NCBI RefSeq assembly: GCF_000011385.1
Contig: NC_005125.1
Span: 3,906,001 to 3,970,000, forward strand
Direction: 5' to 3'
Origin: Gloeobacter violaceus PCC 7421
GTDB taxonomy: Bacteria; Cyanobacteriota; Cyanobacteriia; Gloeobacterales; Gloeobacteraceae
DNA length: 64,000 bases
Shown here: piece after piece, positions 40,195 to 50,322 of the stretch
Layout: each line of letters starts with the position of its first letter
Position numbering within the stretch: position 1 is the first letter of the stretch
Made by a program: the position numbers and the translations under genes
The notes under the pieces: model-generated
What the model was told of the DNA's origin: nothing
Database searches by the model: none
Seen by the model: only the letters and a program-made list of their open reading frames with translations

Positions 40195-42906
40195 TTAGGC
40201 CGCAAGGCCACCCTCGGCGCGATCCCCGCCCGGCCGCCGCCGGGGCAGGCGGACAGCAAATAAAGCCCCCCGGCCGGGGCCGTCGCTGTGGGCGGTGACG
40301 GTGCCGCCGTGCAGTTCGACCAGGTGGCGCACGATCGCCAGACCCAGTCCAAGACCGCCGAAGGCACGGGTGTTGGAGCCGTCGGCCTGGCGGAAGCGCT
40401 CAAAGATGTAGGGCAAAGCTTCAGGGGTAATCCCCACGCCGCTGTCGCGCACACTGAGCAGCGCACTGGCGCCGTCGGCTGCGAGGCGCACGTCGATGCG
40501 ACCGCCCTCGGGGGTGAATTTGATCGCATTGGACAGCAGATTCCAGACCACCTGCTGCAGCCGGGCCGGGTCGCCGCTAACCGAGGCCGCTTCAGCATCG
40601 AGGGTGCAGTGCAGGGCAATGTGCTTGGCCTCCGAGGCCAGGCACACCGAGTCGAGGGCTTCCTCGATCACCGCCGCGAGATCGAGCGGTCGCACGTCGA
40701 GCTTGAGCTTGCCGGTAATGATCCGCGAGACATCGAGGATGTCTTCGATGAGCTGGTTTTGAGCCCGGCCGTTGCGCTCGATGGTCTCAAGCGCCCGCGC
40801 CTGGGACTCGGCATCGAGCTTGCGCCGCCGGAGGATTTGGGTCCAGCCCAAAATGGCGTTGAGCGGGGTGCGCAGTTCGTGGCTGACGGTGGCCAGAAAC
40901 TCGTCTTTGATCCGGTTGGCCTCCCAGGCCTGATGGTAGAGCCGGGCATTGTCGATGGCGATGGCCGCGTGGCAGGCCAGGTCTTCGGCTAGGGCCAGAT
41001 CCGTCCGGCCGTAGCGGCGTCCGGAGTCGGACATCACCAGGGTGATAGCGCCGAAGGTGCGGCCGCGGGCGGTCAGCGGCACCAGCAGCGCCGCGCTGAA
41101 GCCGGCTTTGCGCAACAGCTCCAGATGCTCCGGGCTGCGGGCGATGGCGATGAGCAGTTCGTCGGTAATTTTCGGGTAGAATTCCGAACGCCCAGTGCGC
41201 AGGACATTGGCGACCCCGCTTGCCTCCCGCGGGTCGAAGGGGTAGCGTCGCTGCAACTCACGGATCTGGAGCGCTTTTTGGGCATCGACGTGGGCGATGA
41301 CCAACTTTTCGATGCCGCCGTCTTCGGACACCATGTCCACCGAGCACCAGTCGGCCAGCAGCGGCACCGTCAACTGGGCTACGCGATCGAGCGTCACGGT
41401 GTAATCGAGCGAGGAAGCCAGAATCGAGGCGGCCTCCGCCAAAAAGCGCTGGGCCTGCTCGCGGGCGGCTAATTCGGCTGCCGCCCGCTTTTGATCGTCG
41501 ATGTCGGTGGAGGTGCCGAACCACTTGACGATCTGTCCTTCGCGGTCGCGCATCGGCAACGCCCGGCCCAGGTGCCAGCGGTAAGCGCCGTCGCCCGCCC
41601 GCCGAAAGCGGTATTCGATCTCGTAGGAGCTACCGGTGGCCACTGCCTGCCGCCAGTATTTCAGACAGCGATCTAGATCTTCCGGGTGCAGTACCGGCTG
41701 CCACCCCCAGCCCTCGCTCTGCTGGGGGGTGAGGCCCGTGTAGTCGTACCAGCGCCGGTTGTAGTAGTCGAGGGCACCGTCGGGCCGGGCAGTCCAGACG
41801 ATCTGCGGAATCGACTCGGCCAGAAAACGATAATGTTCATCGGTGCTGCGCACGCGCGCTTCGAGATTTTTCGATTCGCTGAGGTCGAGGGTGCAGCCCA
41901 CCACCCGGATGGCCCGGCCGTCGGGGGCGCGGCGGACAACGCCGCGGTCGCAAACGTTGATGTGGTGGCCCTGGCGATTGCGGACCCGGTACTCGATGGC
42001 GTAGTTCGGCATTTCCGCGTCTTGAAGAGCAGCCCAGACTTCTGCGTTGGCGCGCTCCCGGTCGTCGGGATGAATCTGCTCCGCCCACCAGAGGTGGGCA
42101 GGTTCGCTGATTTCCTCGGCGTTGTAGCCCAGCAGCTCGAGCAGACCGTAGGCGTGCTCGACGCGGTTCGCCTCGAGATCCCAGTCGTAAACCAAACAGC
42201 CCGCCGCCTTCGCCGCCAGTTGAAACCGTTCATTCGCCCGCTCCAGGTCCGCCCGGGCGCGCCGGTGTCCTCCCAGATCGAAGACAAAGCAGGCGACCCT
42301 CTCTCCGCCTTCAAGCAGCGTGGCACCGATGAGAATCGGTACACGGCGTCCGTCTTTGTGGATGTACTCCTTCTCGTAGGGCCGACACGCGCCGGTGCTC
42401 GCCAGTTCGGCCATGGCCTGCTCGTCGCGCTCGCGATACTCCGGCGGGGTCATCTGCGCCCAACGCACCCGGCCCGCCGCCAGTTCTTCGCGGTTGTAGC
42501 CCACCAATTGCAAAAAAGCGTCGTTGGCCTCGACGATCATTCCTGCGCAGTCTCCAAAGCCGATGGCAATCAGATTCTCCGCGACCAGCTGCCGAAAGCG
42601 CGCCTCGCTGCGGCACAAGGCGGTCTCCACCCGGTGGCGCTCGGCGGCTTCGCCGCGGGCCTGCTCCAGTTCGCGACGCAATTGCTCGTTCTGCCGCTCC
42701 AGATCCAGAACCCGCCGCTCCAAACTCGAATCGTCCGGCTCCTCAGCGCGGGCAAATTGCTCGACAATCTCCGAGCGCGAGATCCCGCGCTCCGCCGCCT
42801 GCCGCCGCAACCGTTCCCAGGCGGTCGCCGTGAGCGATAGATTCACCCGTTGCTTGCACTCCCCGGCCCAGTGTTGGATAAATTTGCCCGTCGCTGCGCG
42901 CTTCAT
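40195..42906 (-). CDS. sensor histidine kinase with N-terminal ribbon-helix-helix domain, three PAS and a GAF
   Basis: A 903-aa soluble kinase. Residues about 18-54 ([19 protein letters not shown], then [13 protein letters not shown]) look like a ribbon-helix-helix DNA-binding domain. A coiled coil follows (60-100), then PAS domains near 100-225, 230-350 and 360-480, a GAF near 500-650, HisKA ([17 protein letters not shown]) and HATPase_c ([25 protein letters not shown]). No membrane segment or receiver domain is present. A GTG at 42927 would add 7 residues. A CGTATACG palindrome at 42931-42938 lies just upstream and could be its own binding site. Confidence 0.88.
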   Translation of the reverse strand: MKRAATGKFIQHWAGECKQRVNLSLTATAWERLRRQAAERGISRSEIVEQFARAEEPDDSSLERRVLDLERQNEQLRRELEQARGEAAERHRVETALCRSEARFRQLVAENLIAIGFGDCAGMIVEANDAFLQLVGYNREELAAGRVRWAQMTPPEYRERDEQAMAELASTGACRPYEKEYIHKDGRRVPILIGATLLEGGERVACFVFDLGGHRRARADLERANERFQLAAKAAGCLVYDWDLEANRVEHAYGLLELLGYNAEEISEPAHLWWAEQIHPDDRERANAEVWAALQDAEMPNYAIEYRVRNRQGHHINVCDRGVVRRAPDGRAIRVVGCTLDLSESKNLEARVRSTDEHYRFLAESIPQIVWTARPDGALDYYNRRWYDYTGLTPQQSEGWGWQPVLHPEDLDRCLKYWRQAVATGSSYEIEYRFRRAGDGAYRWHLGRALPMRDREGQIVKWFGTSTDIDDQKRAAAELAAREQAQRFLAEAASILASSLDYTVTLDRVAQLTVPLLADWCSVDMVSEDGGIEKLVIAHVDAQKALQIRELQRRYPFDPREASGVANVLRTGRSEFYPKITDELLIAIARSPEHLELLRKAGFSAALLVPLTARGRTFGAITLVMSDSGRRYGRTDLALAEDLACHAAIAIDNARLYHQAWEANRIKDEFLATVSHELRTPLNAILGWTQILRRRKLDAESQARALETIERNGRAQNQLIEDILDVSRIITGKLKLDVRPLDLAAVIEEALDSVCLASEAKHIALHCTLDAEAASVSGDPARLQQVVWNLLSNAIKFTPEGGRIDVRLAADGASALLSVRDSGVGITPEALPYIFERFRQADGSNTRAFGGLGLGLAIVRHLVELHGGTVTAHSDGPGRGALFAVRLPRRRPGGDRAEGGLAA

Positions 42907-43005
42907 GACGCTCACTACGCCGTCCACATTCGTATACGTAGACGGTCCACCCTCAATATTGGGCGAAGAGCAAACTATCGAAATCTTTCTCCAGCGGGAG
43001 TTTGC

Positions 43006-43404
43006 TCAAGCGAGCGGTTCGGCAAAGACCAGACGGTAGCAGTCCGGATCGTAGATCGTGATTTCGCGTAGGCCCCAGGGCTGATCGCGCGGCTCGCCCA
43101 CGATATCCGCACCGTGGGCGAGCGCTTGCTCGGCGATGGGCTCGACGCCGCGGCCTGCCGCCCAAAAAGTCACCGAGAAGCCGATTCCGCGCTCGCCCTC
43201 CAGCCGGACAGCCGGATCTTGCTCGAGCAAGACAATCTCGGCGTTGGGTGCCCAGCGCAGGCGGGCGCGCACCGGCAGGCCGTCGCTTCCGGGCAGCGTC
43301 GAGACCACCTCGAAACCGAGGGCATCCCTGTACCATCGCAGCGACTCCGCAAGGCTGGTGACCGTGAGCGCGGCCAAAGTGCCGCTGCTGGAGTAGATGT
43401 CCAT
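43006..43404 (-). CDS. glyoxalase/VOC superfamily protein
   Basis: A 132-aa protein with the paired beta-alpha-beta-beta-beta modules of the vicinal oxygen chelate fold: LTVTSLAESLRWYRDALGFEVV, LRWAPNAEIVLLEQD, then ALAHGADIVGEPRDQPWGLREITIYDPDCYRLVF. It is probably a metal-binding lyase or resistance-type protein; the substrate is unknown. A GTG start at 43416 would overlap the mraY stop; ATG 43404 is used. It lies 5 bases after mraY. Confidence 0.8.
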   Translation of the reverse strand: MDIYSSSGTLAALTVTSLAESLRWYRDALGFEVVSTLPGSDGLPVRARLRWAPNAEIVLLEQDPAVRLEGERGIGFSVTFWAAGRGVEPIAEQALAHGADIVGEPRDQPWGLREITIYDPDCYRLVFAEPLA

Positions 43405-43408
43405 CGGT

Positions 43409-44461
43409 TCAGGCACTGGGTGGCCATCCTGTATGCAGCCACCAGGTGAGCAGGGCCAACGACGCCCCCGCCAGATAAAAGCGGGCCACCACCTGGGTCT
43501 CGTGCAGACCGCCCAGTTCGAAGTGGTGGTGCAGCGGGGCCATGCGCAGCAGGCGCTTGCCCTTGCCGTCCGGTCCCTTGGTGGCTTTGAAGTAACCGAC
43601 CTGGGCGATCACCGAGAGGGCTTCGACCACAAAGACCCCCCCCACAAGGGCAAGGGCGACCAGTTGACCACTCAAGACTGCCACCGCCGCGAGCGCTCCG
43701 CCGATGGCGAGCGAGCCGGTGTCGCCCATGAAGACCGTGGCCTTGTGGCGATTGTGGACCAAAAACCCCAGGCAGGCGCCGGCCAGGGCGAAGCAGAGCA
43801 CCGCGAGCGCCGGGTGGGTAGCGATCACAATCAACCCGAGGACGGTGGCGGCGATGGCGCCGGTTCCCCCCGCCAGACCGTCCAGGCCGTCGGTGATGTT
43901 GACGGCATTGGCGGTGCCGGTGAGGGCTAAAAGCGCCAGCGGCCAGAACAAAATCCCCAACTCTCCCAGGCCGAAAGTGGCGGTGCCGTGGCCGCTCAGG
44001 CCATGAAAAAGGCAAAAAGCCACCCCGGCGCCAATCAGCAGCAGCATCTTCTGGCGGGGGGTAATGCCGTTATTCGACTGCCGGCGGATGATCTGAAAAT
44101 CGTCGATCCAGCCTACCAACCCGTAGGAGGTGGCCAGGGCGACGGCGGCGATCAGTTCCGGATTCCAGCCGGCAAAGGCAAAGGGCACCACCAGCGCCCA
44201 GGGAATAAAAAAGATCCCCCCCATCGTCGGGGTGCCCGCTTTTTTGAGGTGCGACCGGGGGCCGTCCTCGCGGATGAATTGCCGCGCCTTCCAGCGTCGC
44301 AGTAAAGGCACGGCCGCGAAGCCGGTGAGGGCCACCAGCAGCAGCGTGAGGCCGAATACAACCAGTTGGGCAGGAGCGAGCCAGGCGATGGCGGCGCTGA
44401 CGATAGCGCCCGCCGCGAGGGCGGAGAGCCAGCCTGTAGGAGGGCGTGAAACCAGTTCCAT
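43409..44461 (-). CDS. mraY: phospho-N-acetylmuramoyl-pentapeptide transferase
   Basis: A 350-aa inner-membrane enzyme that makes lipid I. It shows [29 protein letters not shown] (DD motif), [32 protein letters not shown] and [15 protein letters not shown], the MraY signatures including the catalytic Asp residues and HHH loop. About ten membrane segments are visible. It is not in a dcw cluster here; the VOC gene follows it closely. Confidence 0.97.
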
Positions 44462-44514
44462 GGTGTGGATTGGGGTTGGCGCTAGGCTAGAAGGCAGCGC
44501 CTTACATCATATTT

Positions 44515-45723
44515 ATGATTTCCGTCGAAGAAGCACAAGCGCTCATCCTCGAAGCGGTGGAGGTCGGCGCCCCCGAGCGGGTCGATCTGCTGGCTGCCTG
44601 CAGCCGGGTGCTCGCCGAGACCATCCTGGCGCGCACAGATTTTCCGCCCTACGACAACTCGGCGATGGACGGTTACGCGGTGCGCTCCGCCGATACCGGT
44701 TTTGGGAAGCTGCAAGTGGTTGAAACGATCGCGGCGGGCCGGATGCCCACCCATCCCCTCGCCGAGGGGCAGGCCGCCCGGATCATGACCGGGGCGGTGC
44801 TCCCTGAGGGCTCCGACGCGGTTCTCATTCAAGAAGAAGCCCGCCTGGAGGGAGACACCCTCACGTTTGAAAAGCTCCCTGCCCCCGGAGCGAACGTGCG
44901 CTACCGCGGCGCCTTTCACAAAGCGGGCTCACCCCTGATGCCGCCGGGTACAGTCCTGCAGCCGGGCGAAATTGCCCTTTTGGCGGCGGCCCAGCGCGCC
45001 TTCGTACTCACCCACCGCCCGCCCGCAGTGGCGATCGTCTCGACGGGGGACGAACTGGTGGGTATCGACGGGGTGCTCGCAGGGGCGCGCATCGTTGATT
45101 CCAACCAGTACGGCCTCGTCGCCCAGGTGCGCGAGGCGGGGGGCGATCCCCGGGCGTTGGGCATCGCCCCCGACGATCCCGAGGCAATCCGCATGCGCTT
45201 GCTGGCTGCCCTGGATGCCGATTTTGTGCTGCTCTCGGGCGGGGCGAGCGTCGGGCAATTTGACTACACCCCACAGGTGCTCGAAGCGTTGGGTGCGCAG
45301 GTGGTGCTCTACAAGATCAACATGAAGCCGGGCAAACCGCTGATGTTCGCCCGGCTGGGCAGCCGACTCATCTGGGGCCTGCCCGGCAACCCGGTCTCGT
45401 CGCTGTTTTGCTTCTGGCAGTTTGTGCGGCCCGCCATCCGCAAATTCATGGGCTACCCGCCCGAGCGCTGGCGTTACCCGGTGGTAACGGCGCAACTGAA
45501 AGCGCCGGTGCGCTCGAAGGGCGACCGGCGCGCCTACCTGCGCGGCCAATTGGCCCTCGAAGCCGGTGTCTGGCGCTTTGCTCCGTACCGCACCGACAAC
45601 TCCGGCGACCTGGTGAGCCTGCTTGGCATCAACGCCTTTGCCTGGCTGGAAGCCGGGGTGACGGGTGCCTGCGAAGGGGAGACGGTGCCGGTTTTGGTGG
45701 TAGGCGAACTGGTGAACCGCTGA
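44515..45723 (+). CDS. moeA: molybdopterin molybdenumtransferase
   Basis: A 402-aa MoeA, which inserts molybdate into adenylated molybdopterin in the cytoplasm. Domain order: MoeA_N (PYDNSAMDGYAVRSAD, ARIMTGAVLPEGSDAVLIQE), then the MogA-like domain (VAIVSTGDELV, RIVDSNQYGL, VLLSGGASVGQFDY, WGLPGNPVSSLFCFWQFVRP), and a C-terminal barrel. It is divergent from mraY with a 53-base gap. It points to Mo-enzymes such as nitrate reductase elsewhere. Confidence 0.96.
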   Translation: MISVEEAQALILEAVEVGAPERVDLLAACSRVLAETILARTDFPPYDNSAMDGYAVRSADTGFGKLQVVETIAAGRMPTHPLAEGQAARIMTGAVLPEGSDAVLIQEEARLEGDTLTFEKLPAPGANVRYRGAFHKAGSPLMPPGTVLQPGEIALLAAAQRAFVLTHRPPAVAIVSTGDELVGIDGVLAGARIVDSNQYGLVAQVREAGGDPRALGIAPDDPEAIRMRLLAALDADFVLLSGGASVGQFDYTPQVLEALGAQVVLYKINMKPGKPLMFARLGSRLIWGLPGNPVSSLFCFWQFVRPAIRKFMGYPPERWRYPVVTAQLKAPVRSKGDRRAYLRGQLALEAGVWRFAPYRTDNSGDLVSLLGINAFAWLEAGVTGACEGETVPVLVVGELVNR

Positions 45724-45728
45724 AAGCT

Positions 45729-46421
45729 CTAGCCCAGGTGGCTGCTCAAAAATGTGAGGGTACGGCCGTTGGCCAGCTCGGCGGCTTCCTTTTGATAGGT
45801 GGTGCCGTCCACGCGGGCAAAGGCGTGGCCCAGACCTGGATAGAGATAGGTGGTGATGAGCGGATTTTGCGCCACGGCATCCAGAATGCGCCCCCGGGCG
45901 GCCGGGGCGACCAGTTCGTCCTCCCCGGCGATATGCAACAGCAGTGGCCGGGAAATGTTGCCCACTTCCTCCAGGTTGCGTTCGATACCGACGCCGTAGT
46001 AGCTGACGTTGGCATCGGCGTCGGAGCGGGTGGCCATCAGATACGCGAGTTTGCCTCCCAGGCAGTAGCCCACCGTGCCCACCTTGCCGGTGCAGCCTTC
46101 CAGTTGGCGGACGGCACCGAGGGCGGCAATCAGATCCGTGACGCCCAGATCTTCGTCGTAGGCGTTGTAGAGTCCAAAGGCTTTTTCGAGATCGCTGCCC
46201 TGGTCAATCAGTTCAACTCCCGGCTCCAGCCGCCAGAACAAATCCGGCACCACGGCGATGTAGCCCGCCCGGGCAAAGGCGTCGGCGATGGCCCGCATCG
46301 TGGCGTTGATGCCAAATATTTCCTGGATGACCACCAGGCCGGGGCCGAAGCCCGCACCCGGTCTGGCCACGTAGGCGCCGAAGCTGCCGTCCTTCGAGTC
46401 GATGGTGATGCGCTCCGCCAT
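45729..46421 (-). CDS. dienelactone hydrolase family protein
   Basis: A 230-aa alpha/beta hydrolase. The catalytic Cys is in VGTVGYCLGGKLA; the acid is probably Asp in HIAGEDELV, and the base is His in YPGLGHAFA. VVIQEIFGIN after the first strand matches the oxyanion region of dienelactone hydrolase. Members hydrolyse cyclic dienelactones or other esters; the natural substrate here is unknown. ATG 46421 follows GGGGGAG. It converges with moeA, 5 bases apart. Confidence 0.88.
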   Translation of the reverse strand: MAERITIDSKDGSFGAYVARPGAGFGPGLVVIQEIFGINATMRAIADAFARAGYIAVVPDLFWRLEPGVELIDQGSDLEKAFGLYNAYDEDLGVTDLIAALGAVRQLEGCTGKVGTVGYCLGGKLAYLMATRSDADANVSYYGVGIERNLEEVGNISRPLLLHIAGEDELVAPAARGRILDAVAQNPLITTYLYPGLGHAFARVDGTTYQKEAAELANGRTLTFLSSHLG

Positions 46422-46561
46422 GCTGTTGGTCTCCCCCACTTCCTAACCAATCTTCCGGGTGGCCGCTAGCCGATCCGCCGATGGTATCCGTCTCCACGGT
46501 ACGACAAGCTTGAAGTACAGGACAGCCACCAGCCTGTCTCACTCGCATTGCGGAGCCCACC

Positions 46562-47485
46562 ATGACTTCACCGACAGGTGCTTTGCTAGCTTTTTCCAAC
46601 GCCCTGGCTGATACCGTCGAAGCGGCCGGCCGGGCGGTGGTCGCCGTCGACACCCACGCGCGCAGCACGCCCAGCGGCGTGCTCTGGCGCGAAGGGGTTG
46701 TCGTCACCGCCGACCACCTGCTCAAGCGCGACGACGAAATAACGGTCACTTTGCACGATGGGCGCACGGTGGCAGCAACGCTGGCCGGGCGCGATCCCGG
46801 CACCGATCTGGCGGTGTTGCGCTTGGCGGACGCCCCCGCCCCCGAGGTGCCCTTTGGCGATGCCCAACTGCTCAAAGTCGGGCATCTGGCTCTCGCCCTC
46901 GCCCGCCCGGGCGAGCACGGCCTGAGTGCCAGCCTCGGCACCGTCTGCAACGTGGGCGGTCCCTGGCGCACCTGGCGCGGCGGACAGATCGACCGGCTCA
47001 TCCGCCTGGATCTGAGCTTGTTTCCGGGATTTTCCGGCGGCGCCCTGGTGGACACCGAAGGCCGCATCGTCGGGATCAACACCGCCGCGCTCTCGCGCAG
47101 CACCGGGATCGCCATTCCGGCCGCCACCGTCGATCGGGTGGTGGACCAGCTGCTGGCCACCGGGCGGGTCGCCCGCGGCTATCTGGGCATCGGCATGCAG
47201 CCGGTGCGCCTGCCCGACAGCCTGCGCGCCACCCTCAATTTGCCCGGTACGGGTGCGGTGATCGTCGTCAACCTCGAAGCGGACGCCCCCGCCGAGCGCG
47301 CCGGTGTGCTGCTGGGCGATGTATTCATCGGGATCGACGGCCACACCGTCGGGGACACCGAGGAGGTGCTGGCCCTGTTGACCCCCGAGCGGGTCGGCAA
47401 GAGCGTACCGGTGCAGATCGTCCGGGGCGGTCAGCTGGTCGAGGTGTCCGTCACTGTCGGCGAACGGCTGCGGAGAGGGACGTGA
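46562..47485 (+). CDS. HtrA/Deg-type serine protease with PDZ domain
   Basis: A 307-aa trypsin-like protease. His in VVTADHLLKR, Asp in RDPGTDLAVLR and Ser in FPGFSGGALVDTEGRIVGINT form an intact triad, with GFSGG in place of the usual GNSGG. A PDZ domain (about 205-300) follows: RGYLGIGMQPVRLP, LLGDVFIGIDGHTV. No signal peptide or membrane anchor is seen, so it may be cytoplasmic. A LuxR-type regulator gene follows within about 70 bases, which suggests joint control. Confidence 0.87.
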   Translation: MTSPTGALLAFSNALADTVEAAGRAVVAVDTHARSTPSGVLWREGVVVTADHLLKRDDEITVTLHDGRTVAATLAGRDPGTDLAVLRLADAPAPEVPFGDAQLLKVGHLALALARPGEHGLSASLGTVCNVGGPWRTWRGGQIDRLIRLDLSLFPGFSGGALVDTEGRIVGINTAALSRSTGIAIPAATVDRVVDQLLATGRVARGYLGIGMQPVRLPDSLRATLNLPGTGAVIVVNLEADAPAERAGVLLGDVFIGIDGHTVGDTEEVLALLTPERVGKSVPVQIVRGGQLVEVSVTVGERLRRGT

Positions 47486-47558
47486 ATACCCGGCACCCAG
47501 AGCAAGCAGAAAGTCTGGAGGCGGCAGGATTTTGGATCGCCTGCGGGCGGAGTGCGGC

Positions 47559-48224
47559 ATGATTCGGGTGGCGGTGGCGGCCGATGCTGCTGTCGTGCGC
47601 GCCGGGCTGGCCGCCCTGGTTGCGGCCAGCCCGGATCTGACTGTTGTCGGTCACCCCGTTTCCCTCGCCGAGCTGCCGCAACTCTTGGAGGAACTGCAGC
47701 CCGAGGTCGTGCTGGTCGACCTCGAAGATGACGCCGACGATGCAGTGCTCGACTGGCTTCCCGGTCTTGTCCCATCTCCAATCGAAGGAGAGGGCGTCCC
47801 GGCTGTCTCTTTGGTCATCCTCACCGAGGAAACCGCAGGAAGCTGGATGGCCGAGGTGCTGCGCTCCGGCGTGCGTGCCCTGCTGCCGCGCACCGCCACC
47901 GCCGGTGAGATCACCGCCGCAATCACAGCGGCAGCGGGTGCGCTGGTGGCGATTCATCCCGACTTGCTGGGTGCGATGCTTTGCGCTCTACCCGGCCAGC
48001 CGCGCCCACCCACCGAAGCGCCCGAACAGCCCCTCACACCGCGCGAAGTGGAGGTGCTCTCGATGCTCGCCGAGGGCCTCGGCAACAAAACCATCGCCCG
48101 CCGCCTGCAAATTTCCGAACACACCGTCAAATTTCACATCGGCTCGATTTTCGGCAAGCTCGAGGCCACAAGCCGCACCGAAGCTGTCACCCTGGGCGTC
48201 AGGCGGGGACTGATTATGCTCTAG
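47559..48224 (+). CDS. NarL/FixJ-type response regulator
   Basis: A 221-aa regulator. The receiver domain has MIRVAVAADAAVVRAGLAAL, the phosphoacceptor region VVLVDLEDDADD and VRALLPRTATAGE, in which the usual Lys before the dimer face is Arg, so signalling may be atypical. The LuxR HTH (LTPREVEVLSMLAEGLGNKT, HTVKFHIGSIFGKL) is complete. ATG 47559 follows GCGGAG; an in-frame TTG lies 27 bases upstream. It is the second gene after the HtrA-like protease. The stop shares CTAG with the next gene on the other strand. Confidence 0.86.
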   Translation: MIRVAVAADAAVVRAGLAALVAASPDLTVVGHPVSLAELPQLLEELQPEVVLVDLEDDADDAVLDWLPGLVPSPIEGEGVPAVSLVILTEETAGSWMAEVLRSGVRALLPRTATAGEITAAITAAAGALVAIHPDLLGAMLCALPGQPRPPTEAPEQPLTPREVEVLSMLAEGLGNKTIARRLQISEHTVKFHIGSIFGKLEATSRTEAVTLGVRRGLIML

Positions 48225-48625
48225 CGGGTCGGTTGGGTCGTTCCCTGGGCGTTGGTCGGCGCGAGCGTACCGCCGCTGGTGGCGGTGAAGTTGAAGTTTG
48301 GTGTCGGGGCGGGCAGGCCCGAGTAGACGCCGTTACTGAGAGCATTGGTGCCGGGAACGATCGTGCCATTGGAGTTGTAGACGCCGCTGGAGCTCAGACC
48401 GTTGTAGGTCGGCCCCGGCTGCACCGGACCGGCGTAGACGGGAGGAGCGGTCGAGACGGTCGAATTGATAAAAAGCGCGGCCGTCGTGCTGGTCGTGGTA
48501 CCGGTCGTGGTGGTCGTGCCGGCGGCGTTCGTTGCACCCGGCGTGGTGGTGATCTGGGCCGAGGCGGTGACAGGCACCAGCAGCGCCCCTGCCAGGACAA
48601 ACACCAGAGTGTACACCGTTCGCAT
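48221..48625 (-). CDS. secreted Thr/Asn-rich hypothetical protein
   Basis: A 134-aa exported protein with a clear signal peptide (TLVFVLAGALLVPVTASAQ). The mature part is low in complexity: a Thr-rich stretch with repeats of TTTTTGTTTSTT, then Pro/Gly/Asn-rich sequence with turns. No domain is recognised; it may be a surface or matrix component. It overlaps the response regulator tail-to-tail (CTAG, 48221-48224). Confidence 0.65.
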   Translation of the reverse strand: MRTVYTLVFVLAGALLVPVTASAQITTTPGATNAAGTTTTTGTTTSTTAALFINSTVSTAPPVYAGPVQPGPTYNGLSSSGVYNSNGTIVPGTNALSNGVYSGLPAPTPNFNFTATSGGTLAPTNAQGTTQPTR

Positions 48626-48748
48626 CTTCGTCGCTCCCTGCGCACGTGGGTAGAGACATTCTTGCACACCCCGCGGCAAGCGAACAAAGCCAGGCACTGC
48701 TGTTCCCCAGCAGAATCACTGCACAATTTTGCCTGCTCCTGTCGAAGC

Positions 48749-50152
48749 TCAATCTTGATCGGCCTGACCGGCGGCGCGCAGGTATTCCGCGCCGATGAGG
48801 GCGCACAGCATCCACCAGACCACCTGCACCGACGGGCGGAACCAGACGGTATCGGTCAGACCGTTGACCAACAGCCCGACCACCGCACAGGTGGCGGCAG
48901 CACACCAGAGCGCCCCGACCGGTTCCGCACGCCGCACCCAGACAGTGAAGCCCTGCACCAACATGGCGCTTGCCAGCCACAGAAAAGCCAGAAGCCCGAC
49001 GATCCCCAATTCGACCGTAAGTTCGAGCACGATCGAATAGGCGCTCAGCGCATCGAATTTGGGGCGCTGGAAAAACGGATAAATCGCTTCGAAAGTCAGG
49101 TTGCCGGGGCCGATACCGGTGAGCGGGTAGGCGCGGATCATCTCGAAGACCGCACCCCAAACGGTGATCCGAAAGTTGTTGCTCGAATCGTCGCGGCCGT
49201 CGAAGATGCTCAAAGCCCGCTCGCCCACCGCCGGTACCGCCACCACCGCCACCACCAGGGCGGCTGCCACCGTCCCCAGGATCACCACCGGCACCCAGAG
49301 CCGCCACTCGGGCTTCAGCCGCTCGGCCAACCACGGCCACAGCAGAACCGCCAGCACCAGAACGGTTGCCGTCAGAGCGATCCAGCCGCCGCGCGAGTAG
49401 GTGAGCACCAGACAAAGCGCCCCCGCCCCGGCGGCAAGGGCGGCCATCGCCTTGGCTGCCCAGTTTTTCCAAACCAGCGCCCCCACCACCCCGAGCGGGA
49501 TCGCGGCGATCAGATAGGCCGCAAGCAGATTCGGGTTGCCCAGAAAACTGTAAACGCGCGTAGTGTCCGCGAGGGGGGACTCGGGATCCACCCAGGTGGC
49601 CAGGGGCGGGGCACCGTTCACGTACTGCAATAACCCATAGATCGATACCGGCAGGGTGGCTGCCAGGTAAGTGCCCACCGCCAGGGTACGATAAAGCGGC
49701 TTTTGCAGCAGGTGCGCTCCCAGAGCAAAGCCCGCCGCGTACAGAGTCATCTTCAACCAGCCATCCAGGCTCGACAGCAATCGCGGCGAGCCGATCAGCG
49801 CCACCCAGCCGCTCAGCCAAAAGGCCGATACCGGCAAAGCGAGCGGCGAGAGCGGCCGGGCGCGCACGCAGAAAAGCAGGACCACCAAAGCAAGACCCAC
49901 GGCCAGCACCGCACCCACCGCCGCCGTGGGCACAAAAGGCGAAATCAACAGCAGCAGGCAGAACACTCCCATGGCCACCGGCTCCGCCACCCGCGCCGCC
50001 ATGCCGCTTGCGGCCCAGTGCAGCAGCCATTGCTGCACCCGGCCCGGCAAGCTCGCCCGCCACCAGCGCTGAAGCGGCGCATCCGCAAATGCCAGAGATT
50101 CAAGAAATCCCCAGACAAAACTGCCGGTGGTCCAATGCTGCACTACGGCCAT
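48749..50152 (-). CDS. ictB: IctB-like O-antigen ligase family membrane protein
   Basis: A 467-aa protein with about 11-12 membrane segments. The pattern SFLGNPNLLAAYLIAAIPL, LTYSRGGWIALTAT and PLTGIGPGNLTFEAIYPFFQ matches cyanobacterial IctB, an O-antigen-ligase-family protein first linked to inorganic carbon accumulation; its exact function is still uncertain. It contains the S-R-G-G-W motif and a large periplasmic loop. ATG 50152 behind GAAGGGG is preferred over a longer start. It is divergent from the PFL-like gene, 170 bases apart. Confidence 0.8.
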   Translation of the reverse strand: MAVVQHWTTGSFVWGFLESLAFADAPLQRWWRASLPGRVQQWLLHWAASGMAARVAEPVAMGVFCLLLLISPFVPTAAVGAVLAVGLALVVLLFCVRARPLSPLALPVSAFWLSGWVALIGSPRLLSSLDGWLKMTLYAAGFALGAHLLQKPLYRTLAVGTYLAATLPVSIYGLLQYVNGAPPLATWVDPESPLADTTRVYSFLGNPNLLAAYLIAAIPLGVVGALVWKNWAAKAMAALAAGAGALCLVLTYSRGGWIALTATVLVLAVLLWPWLAERLKPEWRLWVPVVILGTVAAALVVAVVAVPAVGERALSIFDGRDDSSNNFRITVWGAVFEMIRAYPLTGIGPGNLTFEAIYPFFQRPKFDALSAYSIVLELTVELGIVGLLAFLWLASAMLVQGFTVWVRRAEPVGALWCAAATCAVVGLLVNGLTDTVWFRPSVQVVWWMLCALIGAEYLRAAGQADQD

Positions 50153-50253
50153 GCCCCTTCCGAATGATTCTAAACAAAGGTACTGCAAGGAAGTGGACTT
50201 GCGCAGGGGGCATGGCGGCAAAATTGCTGCCCCAACCCCAGGGATCACTAAGA

Positions 50254-50267
50254 AATAAGAACTTATT
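50254..50267. promoter_or_regulatory. inverted repeat upstream of the PFL-like gene
   Basis: AATAAG-AA-CTTATT lies in an unusually AT-rich stretch about 55 bases before ATG 50323 and about 100 bases from the divergent ictB-like gene. It is a candidate operator for one or both genes. Confidence 0.4.
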
Positions 50268-50322
50268 CAAACCGATTTCAAATTTCTTCAAATTACGTTG
50301 GGAAGCCGGTCGCTTCGGGGCG

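Noticed and set aside
48221-48625. Thr-rich stretch as a RiPP or bacteriocin precursor
   Set aside because: A normal Sec signal peptide and no nearby maturation genes make a secreted surface protein more likely.
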